Shown piece by piece: positions 13,752 to 25,484 of a stretch of 64,000 bases of DNA. The stretch is from Paraspadella gotoi. Its lineage: Eukaryota > Chaetognatha. The notes below the pieces were generated by a model. It had not been told where the DNA came from. It saw only the letters and a list, made by a program, of their open reading frames with translations, and did no database searches. Within the stretch, counting starts at the first letter, position 1; each line of letters opens with the position of its first letter. A program made the translations under genes and the position numbers. Location: the NCBI GenBank assembly GCA_051294375.1, contig CM119266.1:15996760-16060759 (forward strand), written 5' to 3'.

Positions 13752-13769
13752 AGAGAAGAGAGAAGAGAT
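13662..13769. repeat. (GA)n microsatellite
   Basis: A GA array with GACATAGAAAG and GACTGAG interruptions. Confidence 0.94.
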
Positions 13770-13962
13770 ATACCTATACCATATGAATTCTGAAGCTGAG
13801 TCGCCAACTGAGAATTTTGACGGACGATATTGAGGACGGAACGAAGAAGTTTGCCGTGAGCAACGAATCACCTAGTTTAGGTGATGGCATCTTTTTCTTT
13901 CATATTTCCATTTGTTTACTTTCTTTTTTTTGTGCCGATAATCGATTAGGTGGAAGAAAAGA

Positions 13963-14073
<111 letters not shown>

Positions 14074-15071
14074 TTTTTAGAAAAAGACGAGAGTGAGTGG
14101 AGAGGAAGTCGTGACAGGAAAGGGACTGCCGGAGGGTGAACGATGAAAACTTTAGATAAAAAAAAAATCAATTGATAGAAACAGTGAAAGAAACAAATTT
14201 CGTTCTCATGACGACGGTGAAGGTAAAGAAAGAAACGGAGTCACGCGATTCGGCCTTTCACAAAAATATTGACGAAAGGCTCCTTCGCAAAACGGTTTAC
14301 GTTAACCTCTCACACGCAACCTTTTTTGAACAAAGAAAACAGAGAGAAACACATAAGTTTTGGAATATTTTATCCTTTTTGCCCGTTTATTATTTTTGGA
14401 TGACCGTTGGCGATTGCAGTTGTGTAGTTTTAGTCCTGTCGTCTCTATCATGATTAAATTCAATTACATTCTAGTCTCGCCCCACATCCGGGGAGGCCAA
14501 TTCGCGTGTCTCTCTCGTGAGCCTCAAAGAAAGTTGGTCTTTGTCCCTGAATCGATTTGTGGGGACTGACAGTGAGTCGTTGACTGAGAGCCCGAGTTGA
14601 ATTCCTTTCTGATTTTTTTCTAAATACCCTAGTATAAACGCAACTTAAAACCTTTAGTTGAGTCCTGAACCCGTTTTGGCTTTCGTGTTCCCAACCAAAA
14701 GTGTGTCCATTAAATTTGCGTAGTTTGTTTGTTTTGTTTGACCCAGTGACGTTACAGTGATATCTTCTCATCTTCTTCCATTCTTTCCCTTTCTTGTCTC
14801 CATTCTTCCCACCGTCGCCGCCTTCGCCGCCGCCTTCACCGCCGATTCCCGTCATTTGTCCTCATTATAGGTTTTTCTTGTTCACCGCCCCGCGTCGCTA
14901 GAATCGGCGTCGCTTCGACTCAGGTTTCCCTTTTGTCAGGCGACGATTCACCTGAAGGAAATAAAAGCGATTCGAGCGTGAGGCTGGAAAAAACAGATAA
15001 ACTTTTGATGGAAACAAAAGATAAACGAAAACAAACGAAAGGATCACAACAAAAATACGAGTCTGAGGTTC

Positions 15072-15073
<2 letters not shown>

Positions 15074-15126
<53 letters not shown>
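15074..15126. repeat. (CT)n microsatellite
   Basis: An uninterrupted CT array of about 53 bases. Confidence 0.97.
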
Positions 15127-15129
<3 letters not shown>

Positions 15130-15613
15130 AAAAAACAAACTCAAGTGATTTGAATATCTGTACCTCAACGCTGTCCTCCCTTTTTTTCCCTCAGCAAACG
15201 GAGACAACTCGCCACTGAGACAAGGGCCCCGGGAACCTGTTAGCGAGAAAGTTTTGGGTCAGAGGTCTGAAAAGGTCAGGGAAAAACCGAAAAGTCAAAA
15301 GCTATTAGGGAAAAAAGAAAAAAAATAAAGGCTCCCTCCCTCCCACGGACCAAGGTGTGTTTTGTGGGAGGGGAGGGCAGAGTGGGCGTTGCCATCGAGG
15401 TCTTTTCACTTAACGTAGACTTCACTGAAAAGTCTTCACCGTCCGGCAGACACCGGTGAAAAATTTTCAGCTAGAAAAGTGACTTGGATTGCGAGAGAGA
15501 AATTATTTCACACTCCATCTCGGTCTCAGTCTCAGGTTCTTCATCGAAATTCCAACCAGAATTAGTTCCATCGACATTTCCTACGCGAATGACGAAAATC
15601 ATCAGCCTTCGAA

Positions 15614-15961
15614 ATGAAAAAAAAAAAGAAAAAAGAAAAAGGTAAGTCGAATCTGGAAGCCACCGTGTCCCTTTCTCTCTTGTATTTCTCTTACCAAAAC
15701 GTTCCTCTCACCGCAGCGACCCTCGAGGCTCCGGCGTCGTTTTCGCTAACGTCTCCTTCATTACCTGTCCATCATTTTGACGACGTCGCTCATTACGACC
15801 CCATTTTCCCATTCCGTCGGAGTCATAAAGGTTGGACGAGGATCGGTAACACGGCTCACGCGGTCATTTTTTTTTTCAGAATGTTACCTATTTTCTATAT
15901 TGCTGTACAATATTATCCTAAATTGGTGTTCTTTCCCGTAACAAAACAAGATTATAAATAA
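15614..15961 (+). CDS. Candidate small ORF with a possible in-frame intron (weak)
   Basis: An ATG-initiated frame of 115 codons starts with a Lys run and then becomes mixed in composition, including SLPVHHFDDVAHYDPIFPFR and IFYIAVQYYPKLVFFPVTK. It ends at TAA at 15959-15961, and AATAAA-type signals follow within about 40 bp. Inside the frame, a consensus donor (AAG then GTAAGT, at 15642) and a strong acceptor (TCTCACCGCAG, ending at 15716) bound a 75-bp segment. This segment is a multiple of three and stop-free, so the frame is open whether or not it is spliced. A second possible intron (15831-15879) would be only 49 bp and is less credible. No family is recognised. The low-complexity start argues for caution. 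Confidence 0.22.
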   Translation: MKKKKKKEKGKSNLEATVSLSLLYFSYQNVPLTAATLEAPASFSLTSPSLPVHHFDDVAHYDPIFPFRRSHKGWTRIGNTAHAVIFFFRMLPIFYIAVQYYPKLVFFPVTKQDYK

Positions 15962-15986
15962 TATAAATAAATAACGAATAAATAAC

Positions 15987-16070
15987 ATTTTCAGTCTTTT
16001 AAATATTTTCAGTTTTTTTAATATTTTCAGTCATTTTTAATATTTTCAGTCATTTTTAATATTTTCAGTC
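15987..16070. repeat. 18/19-bp minisatellite built on ATTTTCAGTC
   Basis: Four full units and one partial unit (18, 18, 19, 19 and 10 bp), each starting ATTTTCAGT, followed by T/A-rich spacer. Every unit carries a TTTTCAG string, which resembles a 3' splice acceptor. Confidence 0.9.
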
Positions 16071-16510
16071 TTTTTCCTCCTTCCTTTTTCCTTTCGTTCT
16101 CTCCTTTCTCGTTGCACTTTCCTCCCAAATTCTCCCCGCGGACCCGAAGCAGCCAACCTTCCTCCTTTCCATTTTCCTAACCTGTTTCAGCCTTTCCATC
16201 CTCTAACCCTTTATTTTGTTTTCCTTTTTTTTTCTTTCTTTTCCGTTGATGAATTTCCGAAGCCCGAGTCTTTCAAAGCCTCTCGTGGGGATCACCTTGC
16301 TCCCGATTCCATTACCATCAAATTGTTTCACTCTCTTTTCCTTTGTTCCCTAAATTCTTTCTTTCCCTTTCGCCCTGCCTCTTTTCCTTTCTTTTTTCGT
16401 TCACCTTTTTGCAAGTACAAAGGATTCATTGCGCTTGTTTATTCCTAACAGGTAATTATTATTCAATGAGAAATATTGTGTTATGCTTAACTTTTTCTTA
16501 TTATAATACT

Positions 16511-16626
16511 TCTCTCACTCTTCCTCTCTATCTCTTCCTCTCCTTCTCTCTCTCTCTCTCTCTCTCTCTTCTCGTCTCCTTTCCTCTCTCTCTCCTTTTC
16601 TCTCTCTCTCTCTCTCTCTTTTCTCT

Positions 16627-16711
<85 letters not shown>

Positions 16712-16721
16712 TCTCTCTCTC
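16511..16721. repeat. Long interrupted (CT)n array
   Basis: About 210 bases of CT with many TTCTC, CCTTTCC and ACTC interruptions. It is the longest continuous array in the single-copy part of the window. Confidence 0.95.
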
Positions 16722-18312
16722 CCACGTCCCTCTCCCACCACTTTCTCCCTCGATGTCTCCCTTCAGGTGTGACAAATCACCTTCGGAATAATTGAATTTA
16801 GCGTCGAGAGCCGTCGGGGCCGGAGGAGGCGGTGGAAGCCGAATTGGGCGGAGGCTGCGGCGACGGTAGCGGCGGCGGCGGCGGCTGCGGTGCCGACGAT
16901 CAATGGCAGAAAGAAAAAAATCGCGATGGAAACGAAATGACGGGTGGGGCGGATTAAATACAAATTAAAAGCGAATATATATATCAGGCGTAAAATCGGT
17001 CGAAAGGCGACGTTCCCAACTTCACATAAATTCCCAGAGTTACATCCTTTCTTTCAATATTTGTACCGAAACTAAACTTTCTAAAGCAACGCGCATTTAC
17101 TCACTCGCTTACTCATTCGCCCACTCAGAACAAAAGCCACCCTCCCAACTTCTGCCGTCGTAAAGAATATTTTGGTTGGCAGTATTTCCATTCTTTCTTC
17201 CACCTCTTCTTCTTCTGCCTCCTCCTCCTCCTCTTTCTCCTCCTCTTCCTCCTCCTCCTCCTCAAGTTCTCAAGCCGTTCATTTTAGGTAAACCGAAATT
17301 GAGGTAGAAAAATGGAAAGTTTTACAAACTAATGTTCGAAGCGGCGGGAGCGACTGCGGTGGCAGCGGGCGCGCCGGCGGCGGCGGCGGTAGAGTTTGCT
17401 TATGGCACAGACTAATGATGGAGGCGGAGTCCCGAAAGGAGGAGAGAGAAAAGGAGGCACAGGTTAAAGATGGAAAAGGAAAAAGTTAAAATGAGAAAAA
17501 GGAGGAAGAGGAAAGGCGAGGAAGAGGGAAGGGTCTGGAAGTAAAAAGAAAAGGGGTTGATGGTAAAACGACTAAAGTCGTAAGATAAATTTATAAATAA
17601 CAAGTAAAATATAGAGAAGGAAATGTGATAGAAAAGTAGAAAAGAATCTGCGTTTTAAAAACAATTTTGTTATATAAAAATATAACTATCACAATTTTAA
17701 ATCAGGAAAGTCCAATAGTAGACACTAGACAATTTATATTTGTAAGATTGTAAAAGAAAACAAAGTAACGGAAAGTACGGTGCGAGGCTGCGGTCGAAAA
17801 GTCTTTCGTATCAATTTGAGGCGAAGTGGAGGTGAAGCGAAATGGAACCGCCGCCCGCGCCCCTGGCGGAGACAGAGAAGAATGAACTCAATTGCGAAAC
17901 AAAAGATTCCACGATAGGCGAAACTCTTTCAATGTTCCGATTTTCGGCTAACTAGGTTTTCAGACCATTGAATTAAAATAAATATGATTACTCATTTGAT
18001 TAGTTGCTTCGATATCTACGATGTTAACCGACAATATTTGAAGCCTCTACCTAATTCATAGTAAAACTTTTCAAAGAAAAAAAAAGGATATAATACTAAT
18101 AAAAACGCGAACCGTCAGCGAATACTTATTAAGCGTCGTGACTGAAAAACTTAAAAAACAGCCAATTAGGCGCCGATTTTTCCCATTTTTTTAATTTGGC
18201 TTCTTTTTGCCTAAAAATTTCGCAGAGAGAAATTCGAAATTACGACTTTTCTTATGAAGCGAGGAATCGTCGACGCCGAGAGAGAAAGAGACAGGGAAAA
18301 TGAAAATTAGAG

Positions 18313-18318
<6 letters not shown>

Positions 18319-18363
<45 letters not shown>
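18319..18363. repeat. (GA)n microsatellite
   Basis: A clean GA array. About 320 bp downstream lies a CT array in the opposite strand sense (18683-18771). Confidence 0.96.
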
Positions 18364-18366
<3 letters not shown>

Positions 18367-18679
18367 GAGTAGAGAGAGGAGGGGGGGGATAAAAAAAAAG
18401 AAGTAAGAGACGATATGGAAATAGGATGAAGTTCGTTAGAAAGCCCACTAAATAAAAGAGAGAGTGAGAAAGAAAAAAAATTTGCCGAAATGAAGGAATA
18501 TGAAAAAAATGAAAAGAAAAGAAAATAATTGAGTAAAAACGAAGAAAATTGGAGAAGAGAATAAAAGAATAAAAGACGCCATCTTTGCTGCCAGAAAATA
18601 GAGAAACCACGTGAATAAAAAAAATTGCGAATGATAAAAAAAGTAAAATTAAAAAATGCCTTTTTATGCCTTAATTTTT

Positions 18680-18682
<3 letters not shown>

Positions 18683-18763
<81 letters not shown>

Positions 18764-18771
18764 CTCTCTCC
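18683..18771. repeat. (CT)n microsatellite
   Basis: A CT array with one TCTTC break near 18745. It is the inverse partner of the GA array at 18319-18363. Confidence 0.96.
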
Positions 18772-19154
18772 ATTTGCTCCGTTTTAATTAGTTGCCCTTT
18801 TGTTTATGAGCCTACCGGCGGCGGCGTCGGCGGCGTCGCTTTATGCAAAAGACGCCGAGCGGGAGGGACGCCTTTTGTTTTTGGCCGAGATTCTGACCTT
18901 CGAAAGATGGCGCTGCGTTGAGGGACGTCGAAGTGTTTTAAGGTGCAGCCAACGAAAGGAACAGTGATGGCGATGAAGAGGAGGATGAGGACGAAGAAGT
19001 CGAACGCAAAAATTGGCGCCACAAAAATCGAAAACTGAAAAGAAAAAAAAAGTCTCAAGGAGGGAAAGAGAAAGAGGTCCAAGATGTTCTTAATAGACAG
19101 GAATATTCAGGAGAAAATCAGACAAAAGCTCAAAAGAACGAATTGAATGAGAAA

Positions 19155-19203
19155 CAGAGAAAGAGAGAAGAGAGAGAAGAGAGAGAGAGAGAGAGGAGAC
19201 GAG

Positions 19204-19241
<38 letters not shown>

Positions 19242-19268
19242 AGAGAAGAGAAGAGAGAGAGAGAGAGA
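19155..19268. repeat. (GA)n microsatellite, interrupted
   Basis: A GA array with about six AAG or GACGAG breaks. Confidence 0.94.
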
Positions 19269-20190
19269 AATTTGTTCCTCTCTCCTTGAATTTCTCGGGA
19301 TAAGCAATTCTCGAGCGGATTCTTCTCTTTCGTGTTCCTCTTCTTTTTTATTTGGATTCTTTCTTTTAGCCTTTTTTTCTTTCTTTTTTCTTTCCTTTTT
19401 TTCCCCCTTTCTTTCCACTCGGGGACGAAATCTTGTCAATCTTAGTTTCTTTAGCGCCTTTGATCGAGAAAGTTTTTTTTTTCTTTTATGAGGTGAGCCG
19501 AGAAAACTGGAGGGAAAATTATTGCGAAAGGATTTTATTAATTTCTTTGTTTCGACAGCGACGTCTCTCTCTCTCTCCCTCTCTCCAGCTTTTCCCCACT
19601 GGAGACGGAGACAAGATTCAATTTGCATATTACGGTTGTCTATTTCGATGCCCTTCACTCGAGCTTTTAAAAATATTAGCGCTTTAAAAGTAAAAGTAAG
19701 GAGGGATTTTCTGGGAAATATGAAGTAGATAACTTTGCCGCATTCAACGTCGACATTTTCCTCGTCTCGGTGTTCCTTCTTCCACGTTATGAAGGAAGAG
19801 TAAATGAGGAGAAAATAATCTGCTGAGGTGGCGGGAAATTCGACGCAAATTCATTTTTAGGAACCTTCGATCGCTCGCGACGTTTCCGAGTTTCATCGAG
19901 GTCCTGCGGTTACTGAATTCCGAGTCGAAAATGGAGCCGAGATGAAGGAAGACAATTTTGCTTTGATTTTTATTTTCTGCGAATTTGCGACATCGACGAC
20001 GACGACGATTACGACAACAAAGAAAAAAATGAGGACGACGGCGACGACAAAAAGAAAGTAACTTATTTTCAAAATCCTTTTGAAACAAACTAAAACAATT
20101 TCTTCATCAACACAAAGAGCCTTGGAGTTTCATCGGACGGAAATGGGTTAATTTCAATTTCTTGAGTTTGAGGCGGCGGCAAAGGCGGTA

Positions 20191-20612
20191 GTGGCGGCGC
20201 TGACGCCGGTACATTCGGTCGCGGCGGCGGCGGCGTTGTCCTCGAGAAAAGCGGATGAGACGTTTGAGGTGTGTCTCGCGCTGAAGTCAGCGGAATCCGT
20301 GGAGGGCGTCAGGGGCTTTCGACAGAGTGATGATGGTTCTGGGAAGAAGGGTTATTGGGGGTTGTGGCGACAGTCGAAATTGCATATTGGAAAAAGGAAG
20401 GAGACGCCTCGGTTTTATGGAATGAGTGTGCGGGTTTTATGGACAAGACTGAGAGAATATAAAGAAAGGAACTTTTACGAAGTCCGATTTTCTCACTTTC
20501 TCAACTCCAGTGACTTGAGCGACGTCTTAGCGAAAAGTTACAGAAAAACGAGTATTCGTTTAAATACTATCGAGCTTGAACAAGATGAAAGGATGAGGAG
20601 AATTACGCTTAG
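20191..20612 (+). CDS. Candidate exon, unknown protein (weak)
   Basis: A stop-free frame of about 141 codons runs to a textbook splice donor (CTTAG then GTGAGT, exon edge 20612, phase 2); the first in-frame stop overlaps that donor. After an Ala-rich start from a GGC run, the composition is protein-like, with RFYGMSVRVLWTRLREYKER and SDLSDVLAKSYRKTSIRLN. The left border is uncertain because the frame has no ATG at its start and the best acceptor (TTTGAG near 20173) is weak. No downstream exon was traced through the C-rich and GA-rich sequence that follows. No family is recognised. Confidence 0.25.
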
Positions 20613-20869
20613 GTGAGTGTCTAACTTATTCCCCCCCCCCGCGTCACCAAGTTCGTTGAACCCAAAACCTCACGAGGTCCACTCAAACCTTCACCTCACC
20701 CGATCCCCTCTTTTCAAGCCCTCAACTCACAAGGTCTTCCTCCGCCGTGAGACCATCAATCAGCCCCGTCCTTCCTTATTCCCGATTCCTGCTTACGCAA
20801 ACGTTTACGCTTTTCACAACCAATTTGGCGCCCCAAGAATCTTCCACACCGCGCCGCTAGAAAAGCGCT

Positions 20870-20901
<32 letters not shown>

Positions 20902-21450
20902 AAGAGAAAGAAAGAGACTTTCTTCTGCAAAGGTTTTTTCTGCCGCTTTTCGGGCAACCGGTGCTGACGAGGACTGAAACTTTTGCCATTTGCACTTTGC
21001 AACATAAATACGGGTCTAACTCTGGAAAAAGTTTTTGTCAACCTACAATGTAGTTTTCTATAAGAGTTTATACAGGTTATATGTCTAAAATAATTAAATT
21101 AACACATTTTACACAAGTGAAAACTATTATTTTCGTTTTTAACTAAAACTGTGTTTCTTTCATTTTTTCCCCGTCGCTTTTCCGTCAACGAATTCCCAAA
21201 ATGATACGATGCCAAATATGTTTAAAAAAAGGATTTTCCAATCCTGACGCTTTTCTTACGAGAATCTGAATTCAAAAGAACAGAGCGCTTTCTTTCGGAA
21301 GCTCTTCCTTTTTTTTTTTTGCAAAAATAAAGAAAAGGCAAATGAATAATTGCTAATGAGTCCAGACCTCTTGACAAGAGAAATGAGCGGAGAGTAGGGA
21401 AATAAAAAGAAAACGAGGGAGACTCTTTTTCAAGGTGCTTAATGAGAGAG

Positions 21451-21505
<55 letters not shown>

Positions 21506-21592
21506 GAGAGAGAGAGAGAGAATGAAAAACTAAAGTGAGCTACGGAAATCGTTTTTTTTCTCTATTTCAAAGCCATTAAAACTAATTACCAT
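20613..21592. other. Non-coding stretch with two GA arrays
   Basis: No gene seen. It holds a short GA array at about 20871-20915, A/T-rich DNA at about 21050-21160, and a GA array at 21443-21520 with one GACGAG break. Confidence 0.6.
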
Positions 21593-21698
21593 ACCTTTAA
21601 CATTCGAACGAACGTAAAAAAGCTACGAGGAACAGAATTAGAGGCGATGATGATAGAACTTGATGGGCGGGAGACAGAGACGAATCTTGATGAGAGAG

Positions 21699-21780
<82 letters not shown>

Positions 21781-22389
21781 TATGTTTTTATTAATATATG
21801 AAACATTGTTTATAGTAAAATGTTCTCTCTGATCAACGATTTACAAATGTAAATTTTGTGCACTTTCTATGTATTTTTCTATGGCCAATCGCATAAAATA
21901 ATGGATGAGATAACTTTTAAAATTATTAGTTTTCTAAACTAATCTTAAACCTTTAACGCAGCACATATGATTCTCTTCTCTTTTCGGCCACAGTTGTCTC
22001 ACGAGTCTTTCTCGATGTCACGTGAGCAGGGACGATCGGTTCAGCTTCATAATTCATTTACCTCCCGCCGGGTGCAGAAAAGGGATTAGTGAAATAATAA
22101 AAGAACAACGTCATTTACCTGCGGGGAAAGGAACGAGCGAGATAGAAAGACAGATAGAGAGAGAGAGAAAATAACGATGAGCAATGCGACAAAAATGAAA
22201 AATAATGGAAAAAGAAGGGAGTGGAGAATAACGGGGAGTGTGAATTAAAAGGGAGGAGTGGAGAATAACGGGGAGTGTGAATGAATGGTGAATATGTGGA
22301 TGGATTTATGGATGGTGTGGATATTTGATACTCGGGGCGCTGGATATCTACAATTGACGGCGGACCCTCCAAGTGACCGCTTCCTGTCC

Positions 22390-22500
22390 ACTGGTAAGTT
22401 TATAGCCAGAATCGGGAACCCAGGGATTGAACCTGCACTCAGAGTTGAAACGAGATGATTTAGCCCGCTGAGCATTGAGACAAAAGTGAGGCAGCTTTTA
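22390..22500 (-). mobile_element. tRNA-derived SINE-like head
   Basis: On the minus strand an A-box-like GCTCAGCGGGC (22473-22483) is followed by a B-box-like GGTTCAATCCC (22433-22443) at tRNA-like spacing. In the second copy the T-arm is intact: the stem CCAGG/CCTGG closes the 7-base loop TTCAATC. The first copy lacks one base in each flank, which looks like sequencing error. The element's full limits and target duplication could not be defined, and a tRNA pseudogene is the alternative. Confidence 0.5.
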
Positions 22501-22873
22501 AGTCGTACTTCCACAATTGGAGTAAATACTTTTCGTTTATCATTTTAATAAATTTTGATTTTTAGTCGTAGGACAGAGAGGAGAAACATGACTTTGAGGA
22601 TGTGAATACTTTATGTGTACGTAGTTTGAGCAGTGAAAGTGATTGGAGTGGTGAGGAACGGGAACCGAAGTCAAGAGTGAAGAAAAAGGGGGGTGATAGA
22701 TCCGAGAAATGGGAGTGGGACCGGGTGGTGTGAAATACTTGGATTGCAGTTTGATATCTTTAATCTCCCTTCGCACTTCCAGATGCCTTTACTCTCGAAA
22801 TTGTTTGATTAAGGCGTACATCGAATATCACAACAACGACGAAAAAAAAATGGCCGGTTTCTCTTTCAAATTT

Positions 22874-22965
<92 letters not shown>

Positions 22966-23664
22966 ATCTTTTATTTTTAAGTAGAATTTAAAAAAAAAAA
23001 CATCCGTTCGTGGTGTTGTTCATTTGTCCAATTTCCACCACGAATGATCATCGCGCGCACCTGTGGTGAGAGAGAGAGAGCGAAGAGGGATGAAGTAATA
23101 TTCCCATCATCGCCGAGAAAGAGAGGCGAGAGAGGCAAAAAGAGAGGTGGGGGGAAGAGAAAGAGAGAGGAGGCATTGAAAACCGCGTCGACGCCGCCCG
23201 GAGAATCCGCTCACCCGATTGGTTCGATATGTTCCTGCCGGGCGAAGCTTCGCGACCGGCGATTGGCTGAAATCCCAAAACAAAACCGGCTCGGGCGAAT
23301 CGGCGTATTCACATGTGGCGGCGCGCGGTGTGAGAAACGAGAACATTAATCCTATCAAACTCGTGATTATCAGTCAGGCGTAAATGATAATTATCCGCGT
23401 GAGGCCGGAGGAAGAGGAGGAGGAGGAAGGAGTGGGATGGGGGAAAAGGCGAAGGTGAGAAGAAGGAAGAGAGATAAAGTTTCCATACCTTTAATTTAAC
23501 AATAAAGGTAGGGACATAAGTTGTTATTATGTAAATGTTCAGTTTGATTATACTTATAAATAGATACGTATCTACAAAAAATCATTTAAATACTCGAGAA
23601 ACCATTTTTTTCAATCGATTCTTTCAAAGTTTTTCGGAGCAAAGGTTTCAACATTTTTTAGTCT

Positions 23665-23761
23665 TTTTTTCCTCTTTTTTTCCCTTTTTTTCCTTTTTTC
23701 CCTTTTTTTCTTTTTTTCCCTTTTTTCCCTTTTTTTCTTTTTTTCCCCTCTTTTTCCCCTG
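23665..23761. repeat. Pyrimidine minisatellite, T-run/C-run
   Basis: Repeated runs of 5-8 T separated by C, CC or CCC. The second copy at about 29424-29492 is some 30 bp shorter. Confidence 0.85.
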
Positions 23762-23894
23762 AACAGGAGAAAAGAGGAGGAACAAACGACGGCGACGTCA
23801 TCTCAAAAACGTCATCCAAAACGACATAAGAAAAAGAAGGATCCCATTCGCCACGCGGAAAAATGCCGTTTTTCTTTCTCCTTTCCCCCCTTTA

Positions 23895-23975
<81 letters not shown>

Positions 23976-24041
23976 CTCTTTTCACTTCCATTCAAAATCA
24001 TTACCACGAAATTCAGTTTTATTTTTTTTTTACTCTCGTTT

Positions 24042-24096
<55 letters not shown>

Positions 24097-24908
24097 CGTC
24101 TCTCTCTCTCTCTCTCTCGTCTTTCTCTCTCCTTTTTTTTTTTGGAAGAGAGGGGAAAGGAGAGAAGAAGCCACCTCTCATTAGAAAAAAAAGTTTCTTT
24201 TCTTTTTTTTTTTGAGAGAGAAAAATCTTTCATAAGGAAGTCCTCCTGGGATCGATTGAAACGGCGACTTTTTAACCTCCGTCTTTGTTACGAGAAAACG
24301 GGAAGATTTTTCTTCGCGGTTTTTCGGGCCTTCGGTGGAGCGAAGGCGGAGATGCGCGTACGGAGCTGCTCGCACGTGATGCGCGCGCCCGGGCGATCTC
24401 GCATGTGATGTACACGCAATTGAGGGGCTCATTTTGGGTTGGTTTTAGGCGAGATTGTGCTACCTCGTGAAATCGATTCTGTCATTGTAACCTTAATTTT
24501 CGAAGCTAATTAGCGACATGTATAAAATTTTTAAAAATCGATTATAGCAGACATTTTTCGGGTGATAATGTTTATTTACCAGAAAACGAGAAAGGTCAAT
24601 CGCAAAAATGAAATGAAAAAGGTTGTGAAAGGTATATATAATTAAGAAAAGTTTGATTGTATTAGTTCGTATATATATGATGGTTAGATCACGTGTAGAT
24701 ACAAAAAATTAAAATTAAAAAGAGAATAAAAAGGAGAGGTTGAGGAAAGAATCGCCTCGCGGCGCCACTGACAACGCTGCTGGCGCAGTACCGTGAGTCC
24801 TTCGATTCTGCGTGGCCGGTCGATAACGCCGGGCGTCACTTCCTCCAGTGACTCTCTTCCGGCGCCAATGTAAGAGTCGTGGTTCCCTTAAAATCTTCAT
24901 TAAAACTT

Positions 24909-24935
24909 TTTTTCGACTTTTTCGACTTTTTCGAC
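24909..24935. repeat. Three tandem copies of TTTTTCGAC
   Basis: An exact 9-bp period repeated three times, ending just before TTCAG. The same triplet array recurs in both other copies of the locus (near 30668 and 33697). Confidence 0.9.
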
Positions 24936-25035
24936 TTCAGAAAATCCGAAATCGAAGAACCGATGACCAAGAAACTCGTCAAATGTTTGCCAATTCCTGA
25001 CGCATCAAAACTAATGATTACGATCCAAATTAAAT

Positions 25036-25128
<93 letters not shown>

Positions 25129-25414
25129 TCTCCCATTTTTTCGGCTCCCGACGAAGTAGAAACATCCGAGAAAGAGATGAGCGCGAAGATGCAAGCACGC
25201 AAATATGCAAATGAATTTAAAGGGTGGGGGAAAAAAAAGAGAAAAGCCTTTTCTGTGTATTGTGTTCTTCTTATTTCTGTTTCCGACGTCTTTTGTCTAG
25301 GAGGAAAAGCTGGGTAAAAAGAAATCCTTCGGCGTTTCATATTCCATCAAGATCATTAGAATACCAAAAAATCATCATTAGAATATTTCCTAATGACAAG
25401 CGCTCGTCACTCTT

Positions 25415-25446
<32 letters not shown>

Positions 25447-25449
25447 CTC

Positions 25450-25484
<35 letters not shown>

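Larger units (their letters stand above)
16071..20190. other. Non-coding stretch with several GA/CT arrays
   Basis: No supported gene. It holds pyrimidine-rich DNA at 16071-16260, a CT array at 16511-16721, GGC-type runs near 16868-16885 and 17375-17390, a CCT/CTT run at 17208-17263, A/T-rich DNA at 17630-17720, and the arrays at 18319-18363, 18683-18771 and 19155-19268. An AGATGGCGCTG string at about 18906 resembles the insect CTCF core but is isolated. Confidence 0.5.

Noticed and set aside
18906-18916. AGATGGCGCTG, like the insect CTCF core; similar strings near 10164 and 18575
   Set aside because: Ten-base matches are expected by chance in 64 kb, and there is no supporting context.
24830-24880. 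Minus-strand TTGGCGCCGGAAGAG resembling a retroelement primer-binding site beside a TGTAAG...TTACA-like edge
   Set aside because: No pair of long terminal repeats and no gag or pol frame was seen on either side, and the three occurrences are just copies of repeat set 1.
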